Source of the DNA: Pontederia crassipes
Taxonomy: Eukaryota > Streptophyta > Magnoliopsida > Commelinales > Pontederiaceae
Direction of reading: 5' to 3'
DNA length: 64,000 nt
Assembly (NCBI GenBank): GCA_030549335.1
Contig: CM060186.1
Span: forward strand, 23,055,189-23,119,188
Below, piece after piece: positions 25,037 to 36,657 of this stretch (positions are counted from its first letter, which is position 1; each line of letters starts with the position of its first letter). Under the pieces are notes generated by a model that was not told where the DNA came from, did no database searches, and saw only the letters and a list, made by a program, of their open reading frames with translations. The position numbers were made by a program, and so were the translations under genes.

Positions 25037-26600
25037 CCAGAATTTGCATCAACTATGGTCATCATAACCATTTCACTCTTGACTATCCCACGAAGAGTAA
25101 GGACGATCAAGCTGAGTGTGGCATGAGAGGCACCAATACTCTAGTGCGAGGATGAGTTTACAATATGGACACATGTGAATGTATCTGACATTGACATCAT
25201 CATATCCATTGCATCATTTATTTTGGGTGCATTACACTAATTTATATCTAAATATTATGCTATGTCTTTGAGTTTTCCTTTATGTGATAAGCTTCTCCAT
25301 GTGTGTGATGACAAGCCCCATGGATACTCCATGAACCACAAAGCACATCCCTGACATACCAATAACGATGATAATCAAGATTTCTCGGTAGTCTTAATTT
25401 GTCGTCCCTATGACATACCATGATATCATCGTTGGAATATACTAACTGCCATACCATCATACAGTAGTATTATGCAAGCAAAAGAAGACAGTAATGACAT
25501 AAATGATAATAAGCAAGCTACAGTCATGGACTTAGGGGCACTATAACAAAAAATGGTAAAGCGATGATTTCTATATTCTAGGCATAGATGATGATACAAA
25601 TGAGATAAAGAGGTTACCTAACCAATGTAGTAAAGATAGATGATTTAGCCAAGGATGTTATTGGACTACTACCACAATAAGAGAGCGAGAAAGTCTAGTT
25701 GATTTGTAGGAACTAAATCAACAAAATTTTGAAATATTAGATAAGATTTTTATCAAGCCAAGTGTCTCTTTGTGGAGGCACCATCAGCTTCGAGTTGCTA
25801 AGGAAAACATATCAAAAAAATATTTTCGATAGAGATATGAGAATTATGAGTTTATGGTAATTAATGCAATTCGAATTGATGTATACCCTTGCAGTGCTTA
25901 TGGATCTTATGAAGAATGTATGTAATTAACCACATATAGATCAATTATCATTGTATTTGTTGATGACATATTAATCTACTTAGAGAGTCTAGTACAACAT
26001 AAGGATAGTACTAAAGAGATTAAAATAGTACAAATTTTATCCAAAGATATCAAAATATGAGTTTTTTTATTGAAAAAATGTATTCTTTGAGCGCATCGTC
26101 TCTAAGAACGATGTTTATATGGACCTAACTAAAGCGAAGATGGTGGCAAAGTAGTCCTGAACAAAAAAAATTGATCGTGATCCATAGGTCCCTCTAATTG
26201 GCCTTAGTATAAACATTTTATTAAGGACTTCTCGAATATAAACTCCCTATAATGAATCTCACTAAGAAGAAGGTGAGATTACCATACCACTGCTCAAGAT
26301 CACTTTTGGCAATGGTGGGTATGTGGTATACAATGATGCCTATGGTACAAGTTTGAAATGCATACTGATGTAACATGATAAGGTCGAGATAGTTGAAGAA
26401 TCATGAGGTGTCCTACTTGACACATGATTTAGAGTTAGCAAGATGGTATTTTCTTTGAAGATATGAAGGCACTACTTGTATGAAGAAGAATTCAAAATTT
26501 TTTATTGATCATAAGAGTTTGAAGTATGTCTTCTCCTAATTGAACATGATGCAACAAAGATGGATTAAGTTTATGAAAGATTATGAGTTCCCCATCAACC
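25037..26600 (+). pseudogene. gag-protease-RT-RNase H remnants of the decayed gypsy element
   Basis: Recognisable blocks: a broken zinc knuckle 'CINYGHHNHFTLDY' (25047-25090), with tyrosines at two of the metal-binding cysteine positions; a protease tail 'MTYHDIIVGIY' (about 25408-25440); 'FIKPSVSLW' (about 25750) joined directly to 'HQLRVAKENIS', so part of RT is deleted; '[10 protein letters not shown]' (25949-25980), with the catalytic Asp pair intact; and RNase H '[15 protein letters not shown]' (about 26310-26355) and 'YLYEEEFKIFY'. Stops and shifts separate the blocks. Confidence 0.8.
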
Positions 26601-26766
26601 ATGATTGATGTGTTAAATTTGTAACAAATAAATTTGCTAGCAAGTGCACTAGTCGTATCAAGTAATAAAGTAGAGAGTAGAGTTCGAGCCCACGAGGAAC
26701 TAGCTAAATCTAATTTATCCTAATAATCTACTAAGAGAGGAAAAGTGTATTGTGATATGAAAGTAG

Positions 26767-28802
26767 TGTAGGATCACAAGACATCAAGAGGGGGGGGGGT
26801 GAATTGGTGTTTAAATCGAAAATATCAATTTTCTGAAAATCATCATGAAAGTTTAAAATCGATTTGTTAATATTTAAGCCGACACAATAGCAATCAAATC
26901 ACATGCATAATAGAGTAGGAAGGAGAAGGAGAGAGAAAGATAACACAAGATTCGTTAATATTGACGAAATTCGGCCACACATTTACGTCCCCACTCCGAC
27001 TTCTTGACCTCGAGACCATCGGAGATTCATTAGCTTTCTCTTTTCTTGTATGGAGAGAATAATCCTTAATCTTCTTTGGTCAAGAGTAAGGCACACCTCT
27101 TCTTACAATGAGCTCTCAAAACTCTCTAAATAAGAACACAAGAATTCTCTCAAATTCTCTCTTCTTACAAAGAATGTTCAAATTAAAAAACTAGAAGAGG
27201 GAAGGGATGATTGGCAAGAATAAGCTCAAGAAAAATATTTTGGACTTGAAGGAAGCTCTAGAGTGATTTTCCTTGCTTATTTAATCTTCCTTCAGCCTTT
27301 TGAATTCCTTTTATAGGCTTCTCTTGAAAATATGACCATTCTAAATTAATTTGAAAAGTGTTGTGCTGTCACCTCTAAAACGATCGACCGTTTTAGTTTC
27401 GGTCATCCGTTTTATGAACGAAACTAGTCGTTATTTTATCTTTTCTGCGCAGTTATCCATTGATGATAGTTCGTAGAAGCATTTAGCCGTTGCCGTTGCC
27501 TTTGCTCCCATAACAGTCGACCGAAAGTGATTCGATCGTCCATTTTAGAAATGTACATGCTCTCTGTAAACATGCGATGGTTCATGTAGTGACTTCGGTC
27601 GTTCGATTTCCACATTTTTGTTCTTGTTGCCCAGAACGGTCGATGGTGGTCGTCCGATTTACAAACATCTTTGTTCTCTGTAATTAGTGGTTGTTCCGAC
27701 AGCAGCTTCGATCGTCCGTTTTAAAGCATTCATCCTTTTTCAACCATATCGGTCGATCGATATAGTTTCGATCATCCGTTTGTCATTCACAGTCTGATAG
27801 ACCTGCACTCTTTTACACATAAATTTTTACACCGTTATCGAAATGAGAGAATTTTTATTCTATGGAAAGATAAAAAAATTATCTACAACTTTGTTATTAA
27901 TCATTCATTGAAAATCCAATGATATCATAGTCAAATATTTAATCAAAGTTCAGTGCACAAAGTTGTCAATTTAAACTTTTTAGACCTTACTTGTTTATGC
28001 ATAACTTTTCATACGAGCATCCAAATGAGATGATTTTTATTCTATGGAAAGATAACAGAATTATCTACAATTTTGATATTTATCATTCATCCAAAATATA
28101 ATGAGATTATAGTCCAAAATTAATTCAATGTTTACACAAAGTTGCCCATTTCAAATGAAACATTTTAGACATTTACTCTTTTATACATAACTTTTCATAC
28201 CAGTATTCAAATGAGATGATATTTGATTTTATGAAAATCTAAAAACTTTATTTACAACTTTCATATTCACCTTTTATCCAAATCAGTTGATAAAGTAATA
28301 AAATATTAAATGCAAGTTCAGCACATAAAAGTATCAACTTCAAATAGAACTTATCGACATTCACTATTTTTGGCATAACATTTTATACGGTTGTCCAAAT
28401 GAGGTGATTCTTAATTCTATGAAAATATAAGAGGATTATATATAACTTTTATATTAATCTCTTTATTCAAACTCATGATAGAATACTCAAGTATTAAGTG
28501 CAAGTTTAGCACACAAAATAAACTTCAAATTGAACTTTTCAAACTTTACTTAAACATAACTTTTTATGTGGTCATCCAAATGAGGTGATTCTTGATTTTC
28601 TGCAAAAATAAGAGAATTATCTATAACTTTATCATCATTAATGTAAATCTCGTGGGAACATAAACAAAATATTAATAAGTTTAATGCATGGAACAACTTA
28701 TTTCTATTTGAACTTTTTCATCATTTTAAATATAACTATAATCTTTCGAAGTTTATATTATCAAAACATAATTATATAGGGCATAAACACTTTGTTCCAA
28801 CA
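26767..28802. mobile_element. Solo LTR (inner), 2.0 kb
   Basis: It begins 'tgtaggatcacaag', followed by a G-run, 'aagaggggggggggtgaatt', and ends 'tttgttccaaca'. AGTAG flanks both sides (26762-26766 and 28803-28807). It contains CpG-rich 'cggtcgaccg'-like motifs at 27380-27785 and a five-copy tandem repeat at 27825-28650. No gag, pol or partner LTR is present. The strand is not determined. Confidence 0.85.
27825..28650. repeat. Tandem repeat, five units of about 183 bp, inside the inner solo LTR
   Basis: Each unit has 'ccaaatgag.tgattt' followed by 'ttctatggaaagataa', 'ttatctacaactttgatatt' and 'aatgagattatag'-like blocks. Unit starts are near 27832, 28015, 28202, 28390 and 28570. The units are diverged, the third most strongly. 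Confidence 0.8.
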
Positions 28803-30341
28803 AGTAGAAAATAAATGTGCAGGAGATTAAATAACAGAAAATAAAATAAATTGGTGTTGAATCTAAGGATTATGAATGATCAAAGATAAGGATGAACTAG
28901 CATGAACAACTATGAAGATTGAATTATAACAATGATAAATAGGTTCGGTTCTTGAGACGAATTAGGATTATCTAAATTAATGACCTCTACGCTTAGTAAG
29001 TCAAACTATCTTACTCGCAAAACTTAATATCACAAACGATGAGTTAATATTCAATTAAGAAATATATATAGATGCATTAAGTTGTAATTCTTAAACTAAC
29101 AGTTATTCTCGCTGGATAAAAACTGATAGACCGTACAAAATCTAGTACAAACGATGAGTTACGAGATTTGTGTTATAATTGGTTCAACTCTAAGTTAAAA
29201 AATGATTTGCTAAAAATTATTAAATCTTAAAATTAAGCACCCCACACTTGGTTTGTAATCTTATTTCAAAATATAATAATCTCGGTAAGAAGCATTAAGC
29301 ACAACAATCATAATCAAAAGAAACCGAAATAACTATATTAATCCAATCTAACATTCGAGTTCTTGCAGTTTTCTCGTAAAGATTAAAGATCTCTATTAAA
29401 TAATGAAATTTGAATAAAGAGCATCCAAACTATAGATAGAAGATAGAATTCTTCACCTTCAATGATCTCTGGATTTCTATAGAGTACATGTGCTGAGTTG
29501 CTCTACAGTTTCTCCCGAACAAACATCGAAAAACTTTGAAATTCATCCTCTGCAATGTAGCATGGTTCCAGGTCTCAAGCACCTCCAAGCACACAAGCAC
29601 ACCTTTTTTTTTGTCTCCTAGAACTTCTATTTATAGTCTTTAGGGGTCCTAAGGATTTTAGTAGAGTTTTGATTTGATTTGAAGTCTTTTCATGTCAAAA
29701 CAAAAAAAATCAGAATAGACTTTGATAACTCTTTAAAATCATCCAAAACTTCTTCAAATCTGAATAAATATACTTGCTAATCATCCCTAAGGCTTAAGAT
29801 AAAGTTTGGGTTCGATCTGGACTTAAAATTTTTAAGAAAAGTTAAAGAAATTACGAAAAAAGTCTTCGTAACGACCCTTAACAACTCTGTAATGGCCCTT
29901 TTTCATGCCCATAATATGGATTTAATGGCCCTTACAGTGTCCAAATTAGAGTAAAACTTGCATTTTTATGACCCGTAACTCGGACAGATTTCTAACGTGA
30001 AAAATGCATTTTAACGAGTGATCAAAAGATTTCAAGTCTCGATTTCACGGCCGTTACAATCCCATCACGGCCCATTATATTCTATTTCAGCCTTGGTAGC
30101 CTCCACTAACTTTTACTTTTCGACTCCATTTTAACTTCAATTTGAGTGCCATTTATTTCTGCGACGTCCTAACTCAATTCTCTTCCATTTTCTACAGTAA
30201 AATGTAGAATTTGGGTGGATTATCATTTTTATAAAATTAAAGAAAATAAGATCAAAAAATGATACATGCTATATGAAAATGAATCAAAATGTGATTAAAT
30301 GCATAGCTAATTATATGTTATATTTTGTATGCATCAATGAT

Positions 30342-31070
30342 CCTATCAAGACAAACTCATTCACATGTAAGAAGAGTCGCTATACCAATAAGTGAATGTC
30401 GAACACCGGAGACCAGACGAGAAGCTTAAGTTCTTTAGTATATCAGAATAGAAACGGTAACACATTTTTATGGATTTTGTCTCATGCTTACCATACAACA
30501 ACAAGGAGCATATTTCTATCTAGGTAGTCATCGATCAACTAACGAATCTTCACAATTCTTGCCTATCAAATCGAGGCAATCAATAATGGTTATGTTCATG
30601 AGATTATCAACTTGCATGTGATTCTAGTATCCATGAAACATGAATCCACAATTCAGTTTTGGAAGAATCTTAGAGCTAGTGATCATGTGTTGCTAAAGTC
30701 CCCCTGTAAAGGGAATAACGAGACTCTGTAAGAAAGGAAAACTCAATGTTAGATATCCCCTCGAGAAGCTAAATCTAGTCGACGAGGGAGCGTACAAATT
30801 AACTTATTGATATGGGCAAGCGCAAAATATTTTTCATATATCCATGTTATGAAAGTACAAACACGATGATGGCAATATAATTAGACATGAAAAATTGAAC
30901 GTCAAGAAAGATTTAACTTATGAACAATAGTCACTAAGAATACTAAAGTTTAAAGTTGAGCACAATGTGCATCTGGTCAAAGTAGCATGAAATTATCGCG
31001 AAGGCAATGAATTAGAAATGTCCAAGGAGTCCTAGAACCTACTTGATAAGTCCTTACACAGTACGTAATT
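30342..31070 (+). pseudogene. Integrase and pol-tail remnants of the decayed gypsy element
   Basis: Directly after the solo LTR the reading resumes with 'KTNSFT', corresponding to 'KTNSVADA' of the first element. Further on are eroded integrase blocks (30440-30600, one resembling 'MDFV...LP'). A 'GKLNVRYPLEKLNLVDEGAY' block (about 30740-30800) matches the integrase C-terminus. A final 'ELEMSKES' block lies at 31010-31035. Stops are frequent. Confidence 0.65.
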
Positions 31071-31075
31071 GAAAA

Positions 31076-32634
31076 ATGAATTTTATTCTAATAGATTTAT
31101 AGTATAGCCTTGCTTGCTACCTTGCTTGCCATCTAAAGTGTAAACCAACAATTTCAAATTAGAGACCAGAAAAATGTTTTATTATCCTCAACGTAAACTG
31201 AAGGCTAAAAATAAAAAGAAGGAAGAAAAGCTGGTATCCAACCCAAATTATTCTTGGGCTTAATACGGCCCAGTTTCACTTTAGCCCGTTTAAGAGTTTA
31301 ATAATTTCAAATAGTATGCATAAATTATTATTTCCAGGTGTATTAAAATGATTAACTTTATTTTTCATTACCACAACAAATAATTATTCAACAGAATCTG
31401 AATCCAAAGTGAAGGCGCATCCATATAGTATTATTAGCTTGTCATTTAACTCCATTAAGTTCACATAAACAGTTCCGAGTGTTTTGTCATTATTTTATGA
31501 AAAGAGAGTAAGCAATAGTTTGTAATAAAAATTGTACGAAAAATAGTTTATGATGAAATAACTTTATCGATTATGTTTAATTGTGTATTAATGATATTTG
31601 ATTTTAATTTTGTGTTGCTGATTACTATGAAGGATTTTTCTTTATATTTTCTTTTGTTCATGATGTATTTCACAATTACAAAAACACCATGTTAATAACA
31701 TCTTTTTCTTGGGAAATTCTACTCCCTTGTTAATAAGATGCATTATGGATAATAAATTTACACACACAAATCTAAACATCTAATTTTCACTTACTTTTCA
31801 AGATAAAGGAAAAATTGGAGACCTTTTTTCTTTACTCATTGATAGGTGGTAGGGTCAAGAATTCCCATGCGCAGAGCCTATGAATCCAGTGAGTTTTCCG
31901 ATGATTTGAAAATATTATAAGAATCATCATATGAACGGTAGAAGTAGCAGTGATGAAATCCAAGACCACCATGTTTGACATTTTTTTCTCCTACTTCACT
32001 CAAAACTAAAAGATGAGGGGATGATGATTACCTCATGATTGCTGTCTGTCAGATGGATCTCCAGATCCACTTGTTTCAGACATACAACGTTCTGCAGGAT
32101 TTTAGAATTAGTGTGATGCCCCCAAAGTTGCAGAACAAGATATATGCAAAACAAAACTAATCATATATGAAAGGATTATTTTGAGTGATCACACACAGTC
32201 AAGTGAACAGAGAAAGCAGAGGATTATATTGGTCACAGCTCACTCACAGTGACATGCGTTAAACATACCAAGTGGTTGACAGATCTAAATTTGGCGAAGA
32301 CTAACTAAAAAGCAAAAGGTCAGAACTCTCATGTCTTTAGGTACCCCACGTCAGAACCAACTCCCAGCAAGTCATTGCCTCCATAGCAATGAAATGCATT
32401 CAGATTTATGAATGCTTTATTGATTGATCCCAAGATCGAATTAATAACGTAGTACTCCATTTCTGCAACTAAATTACTCGCTAATTCTGATCATTGGAGT
32501 TTATTCCAAGAAGAAAACATCATCAATAAACTAACATCAGAAATATGGTAATATATTACAAGAAAAAAAGATATATGAATCTCACAGAAGAAGAAAAAGA
32601 AATATGATAGTCTCTCACTCTCTCACATAGAACA
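31076..32634. other. Intergenic DNA upstream of the GDSL gene
   Basis: AT-rich with no recognised gene or element. The last few hundred bases should contain the GDSL promoter. A CT-rich patch ('tctctcactctctcac', about 32611-32626), a common feature near plant transcription starts, directly precedes the TATA box. Confidence 0.5.
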
Positions 32635-32644
32635 TATATAAATA
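32635..32644 (+). promoter_or_regulatory. TATA box of the GDSL gene
   Basis: 'tatataaata' lies 66-75 bases before the ATG at 32710, putting a likely transcription start near 32670 and a short 5' leader of about 40 bases. This fits an ordinary plant promoter. Confidence 0.65.
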
Positions 32645-32709
32645 AGGAAGGCTGGTTAAATGAAAACCAGAAACAAATCCGAGAAAACTCTCAGATTTCT
32701 CGGGCGGCA

Positions 32710-34987
32710 ATGAGGCTCTCGTCAATCCTCCTGCTTGTCTTCGTCTTCTCATGTTTGTGTCTTGCCTGTGCCGGCCGCTACAACGCTATATTCAGCTTCG
32801 GCGACTCGCTGTCCGACACCGGGAACATCCGGATCTCCGGGCTGCCTTATGGCATGACCTACTTCGGCCGGCCCACCGGTCGTTGCTCCAATGGCCGTCT
32901 GGTCATCGACTTCATCGGTAAACGATCATTACATCACTCGATATAACTTAATATGAATTGTGTGTCATCACGTACGTGCGGTGGCCTTTGTTTATATGCA
33001 CAGCTGAGGCAGTGGGACTGCCGTTGCTTCCACCGTCCACGGCCAAGGGACGACAAAGCTTTCGGCAGGGCGCTAATTTCGCCTACACGGCCGCGACGGC
33101 GCTGGACTTCGGCTTCTTCGCCCAGCGAGGCCTCGGGAGAAGGTTGTGGGTCAATGCTTCGCTGAGCACCCAAGTCGTGTCGTTCGAGCGCATGATGCCT
33201 TCGCTCTGCGGTTCCACACAAGGTACCCACGTACTAAGAAGGCGTCCCGTTTTTTTCACCACCATCTCTGATTCATTTGCTTCACATGAAAAGTTCCCGT
33301 TCTGAACTGATTGCAGAATGCAAGGATTACCTGAGTAAATCTCTTTTTGTGCTTGGTGAATTTGGAGGGAATGATTACAACACCGGAATCTTCGCCAGGA
33401 GGAGCCTGGAGGAGGTGAAGACCTACGTACCAAATGTCATCCGTTCCATCTATTGGGGGGTCGAGGTACTTGTAGGAGATGCACAATACACATGTCTAAT
33501 TATGTCTTCTCCTCGTTAACTATCTGACATTTCTAATTTGTGTGCGTGCAACAGAGGTTGGTTGGCCATGGAGCTGTGGACATAGTGGTGCCTGGAATGC
33601 TACCGATCGGATGCTTTCCGCTTTACCTTGCACTCTACAGCAGCTCCAACAAAAATGACTACACTGATATTGGATGCTTGACGAGGTTTAATGATCTGAC
33701 ATCGTATCACAATGATATGCTCCGTGGTGCATTGAACAGTCTGCAGAGGAAGTATCCACGGACAAGGATCAGATACGCAGACTACTACGACCCAGCAATC
33801 CAGTTTGTGGCCAACCCAAGAAAATACGGTGAGCTCTGTTATACTTGGCCGTAACTAGAACTTATGCATCATAATACTGCTCTGCCTTTGGTATAGCATG
33901 GACCTGAAATTTTGGTTCGCAGATGGCCACTTTGTTAACTGCAGGAATTTGATTTGTTCGGTTTTAGAAATTTTCTACTTCAAGAGTTTTTTAGTACATC
34001 TCATATAGGAAGACGCATCAGAATCACTACTTGTAGTTGTAATGGTCGTCACTTTTGCATGCAAAAGTTAAGAGTCCCTACAACAGCTAGCTTTCTTCTT
34101 TGGCCTCAGTTCAACTTGCTTTTCCTTGAATGTGGTTGGATGAATCGTTCCATAGATAATTAAAGTAGCAATGGACAAAGATGACAGGCTGGCCAGAAAG
34201 TAAAGCTAGGGCAGCATGAAAAAAAAGGACAGTGATAAATAATCAGAGACATAAACTAAAGAATAAATTGCCTGAAAATCTTCCAAACTTGAACAAACGA
34301 TGTTCCAAGAATTTTTAACCTTCTTTCCGACTTTCCAATATTCCAATTAATGAATACAAATTGTTTGAATTTCATATCATTTGTTTGAATTTGTTTGAAT
34401 TTCATGTACATAAAGGTGCCTCTTTTAATGAATACAAAGTCATTTTGCTAGCTGGAGTAGGAGAACATAAAACATTCTAATACTAATTTGGAGGCACCTT
34501 TAGCAAAGATGCGAGCAATCTGAAAGTTCCATTGTTTGTTTTTCATTCTGTTCTAAGAAATGCTTCAGGATTCCCCTCACGAATAAATAAGCTGGACCCA
34601 ATTATACTATTAAACAAATATTCAGTTAAAACATGCACATGATGCATACGATGCGATGGTCCAATGAATCAAAGTTCTGATTATGGCCCATCGGTAGTGC
34701 AGTCTGCTACGTGGAATCTCTGTGTGGTGCATGCCATTTGAACTTATCTGAGATTGTATATTTTTGCAGGATTTACTGGCGGAGCTCTAACAGCTTGCTG
34801 TGGAGCAAGAGGAGTTGGTAACTACAATGTCAATGTCAGGGCATCATGCGCGAAAGCGGGATCAAGCGTTTGCAGTAATCCAGCAACGTACGTGAACTGG
34901 GATGGGATTCACTTAACTGAGGCGGCTTACAAACTCATTGCTGATGGGTGGCTCAGAGGTCCTTATGCCAATCCACCCATTATTTAA
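32710..34987 (+). CDS. GDSL esterase/lipase (SGNH hydrolase), five exons
   Basis: Exons 32710-32917, 33004-33222, 33317-33465, 33555-33828 and 34770-34987 join with GT...AG introns and keep one frame, giving 355 residues. An N-terminal hydrophobic segment (residues about 4-21, followed by 'CAGRYN') looks like a secretion signal. Block I '[12 protein letters not shown]' puts the nucleophile at Ser33. Block III 'GEFGGNDYN' supplies Asn161. Block V '[11 protein letters not shown]' supplies Asp328 and His331. All SGNH catalytic residues are present and the length is typical of plant GDSL lipases. The enzyme should hydrolyse acyl esters outside the cell or in the secretory pathway; the substrate cannot be told from sequence. 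Introns 1-3 are under 95 bases, while intron 4 is 941 bases and carries a small inverted-repeat insertion. Exons 1-2 are GC-rich. The exon 5 tail is duplicated twice downstream. Confidence 0.95.
34411..34502. mobile_element. Tiny inverted-repeat insertion in GDSL intron 4
   Basis: 'taaaggtgcctc' (34411-34422) and 'gaggcaccttta' (34491-34502) are perfect 12-base inverted copies enclosing 68 bases. The layout fits a very small MITE or a simple hairpin. No clear target duplication is seen. Confidence 0.45.
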
Positions 34988-35345
34988 TCCAAGCATCATC
35001 AACTCTTTGTGGGGTTACAGCTTCTACGACTGCGACTATACCTATACACCATACAAGCACCTTCTATTGCTTAATCTGATGGATTTATAATTAATTATAC
35101 TCACGTGAATTGTGAACATAATTCATCAAGAACTGTATCATTTCTGTAATAACTATGAAGTCGGATATGCTTCAGACTTTCAGGGACATCATTTGATATA
35201 AACATTAGGTGAGTGGTTTAATATTTTCTTTTTACTAATGCTTTATTACAATTGACTAACCACAAAAAGCATCATGCAAATCACAATAAAAAAAAACCAA
35301 TTTAGTCCAAAATACAAACATTTATTTAAAACAAAAGTGTACAAC
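34988..35345. other. GDSL 3' flank and shared intergenic spacer with the protease
   Basis: This spacer lies between the GDSL stop and the 3' end of the convergent cysteine protease gene. It is closely matched at 56271-56640, next to the more complete protease copy. Both copies carry 'gtgagtggtttaatatttt' and 'cacaaaaagcatcatgca', showing that the GDSL-protease arrangement was duplicated as a block. Confidence 0.8.
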
Positions 35346-35355
35346 ACAGGCCAAA

Positions 35356-35556
35356 AGTGTAGCTCCGTCCTGACTCGGATAAGGTATCTGAGTGCGGCCC
35401 GTGTATGAGGCCACGAACTCTTGGTTGGTCAGGTCCCCGAACTGGTTAACGCCAAGCTCGTAGGAGTGATCTCCGGCCCTGTTGAAGGACTCGATGTACA
35501 GCACGTTGTCCCTGAACACCTCATAGCGACGCTGCCTCTCCTCGGCGTCCTTGTAA
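35356..35556 (-). pseudogene. Cysteine protease (C1A, SAG39-like) fragment
   Basis: On the minus strand it encodes part of a papain-family propeptide: 'KDAEERQRRYEVFRDN', 'YIESFNRAGDHSYELG', 'NQFGDLTNQEFVASYTG'. This is the ERFNIN and GNFD region of exon 1. The fragment is bounded at 35552 by an LTR start. On its 3' side the coding sequence jumps straight into 3' flanking DNA near 35345-35360, deleting the mature enzyme (compare 56640-57545 in the other copy). It cannot be functional. Confidence 0.9.
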
Positions 35557-35866
35557 TATTCTCAAATTAAATAAAAATAAACAAATAAATATAAATAAAT
35601 AAAACTCATGACCAAATAAGGCCTAATTTTTTAAGCTCCCTAATAAAGTACCCTACACCCTAAAGTATAAATCCTCCAACACCTTCTGCCGGCAGCAAAG
35701 GAGCTCCTCTCCCCATCCCACTTTCTCTCTCTCCTACTCACACCCTCTCTTCTGAACACACGAGTAGAGCAACCAAACCACCCAACTTTCTCTCACAGCA
35801 CCTCTCTTCTTCCCTCTCTCCCTCAAATCTCACGGCAGCTAAGATGAGAGATGGGGTTCTGGAAAA
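35552..35866 (+). repeat. LTR-A, left part, inserted in the protease fragment
   Basis: It starts 'tgtaatattctcaaatt', the same style of start as the gypsy LTR at 8035. It then has an A/T-rich stretch, a TATA-like 'aagtataaatcc' near 35663 and a CT-rich leader (35700-35830). Its start coincides with the point where protease similarity stops. The sequence recurs at 46474-46849 and 49421-49907. It breaks off at a copia insertion. Confidence 0.65.
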
Positions 35867-35976
35867 TGCCCTCACGGGCATTACCGCGCGCACAGATGTG
35901 CGGACCGCGCCGTGCGCTCGCGGTCCGCGCGTCTGAGGACCGTGCCACGCACACACGGACCGCGCGACTGTGCGCG

Positions 35977-36643
35977 TGTCACGGGGCGTTTTCCGTGACA
36001 CGAAGCGTGAAGCCTCGCGGCACCAGTGCCGCTCAACTTATAGCCCTCGGCCGCTCAGCGCCGAAAACATGGAACACATGCAGCCGCCCCGCACTGCATA
36101 ATCTTGCGGAGTACCAAGTTATCCGCCCTTAGGGCATTTATCTTGTAAGGTCGTCCTTATGAATGGCCAAGTAGGTGACGTTCCCGTAGGGTACGTCTTT
36201 TGCATTTTCAATATGTAACAAGACTCCTATACCTACGGTACACTGGGAGGAGTTCACTAGTGCCTTCCGAGGCCCAATTGTATGTTATGTTTCATCATAT
36301 TTAATACAAGTAAGCTTTCCTTTAATTCTAGTGTCATGGCCTTGAGCGTGGGGTGGCAACCCACATCGGTGTCCCTTCGTGGCGTCCCGTGGTCCCTTCG
36401 TCGCCCCTTTGGACTTTAAGCGCCCAAGCGCCAATATTAGTGCCGCAACGCGCTAATGCCACGGTCTCGTGACGAGTAGTCCAACACTCTAGTCATGTCC
36501 GTGATTGAATGCCTATAAGAGCGACTCTCGGCAAAGTCGTCTCGACCATAAAACTTCCGCTGCAAACTCAAAACAGGCTTGGCTAGGTGCCTATCCGCCT
36601 AGTCGCCGCACGTGGTCTAGTGTCCGAGAATGACCCCGTGACA
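35977..36643 (+). repeat. 5' LTR of the LARD-like element
   Basis: 667 bases, TG...CA. The tract 'cacatgcagccgccccgcac' and the end 'gagaatgaccccgtgaca' are shared with the 3' copy. Confidence 0.93.
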
Positions 36644-36645
36644 AG

Positions 36646-36657
36646 TGGTATCAGAGC
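36646..36657 (+). other. Primer-binding site of the LARD-like element
   Basis: 'tggtatcagagc', two bases after the 5' LTR, matches the initiator tRNA-Met 3' end and is identical to the site in the 8035-16825 gypsy element. Confidence 0.92.

Larger units (their letters stand above)
26606..30336. mobile_element. Solo LTR (outer), interrupted by a second solo LTR
   Basis: The outer element starts TGATG (26606) and ends CATCA (30336). It is flanked by ATGAT on both sides (26601-26605 and 30337-30341), a perfect 5-bp target duplication, and sits inside gypsy RNase H coding sequence. Without the inner insertion it is about 1.69 kb. It has no coding region, primer site or second LTR, so a solo LTR left by LTR-LTR recombination is the best reading. 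The motif 'caagtaataaag' near its start recurs at 59459, where a related fragment lies. The strand is not determined. Confidence 0.82.
24611..31075 (+). mobile_element. Decayed Ty3/gypsy element split by nested solo LTRs
   Basis: Gag, protease and RT remnants lie at 25037-26600, and integrase and pol-tail remnants resume at 30342-31060. Between them are 3.7 kb of inserted LTR sequence. Joining the two flanks across the insertion restores a continuous gypsy RNase H C-terminal reading, like that at 13255-13290 of the first element. The outer ends and LTRs are not recognisable. Bases 24611-25036 are unassigned and may hold eroded gag. Confidence 0.75.

Noticed and set aside
33083-33486. Minus-strand frames within the GDSL gene
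   Set aside because: They run antisense across verified exons and introns and are shadows of the GDSL coding sequence.
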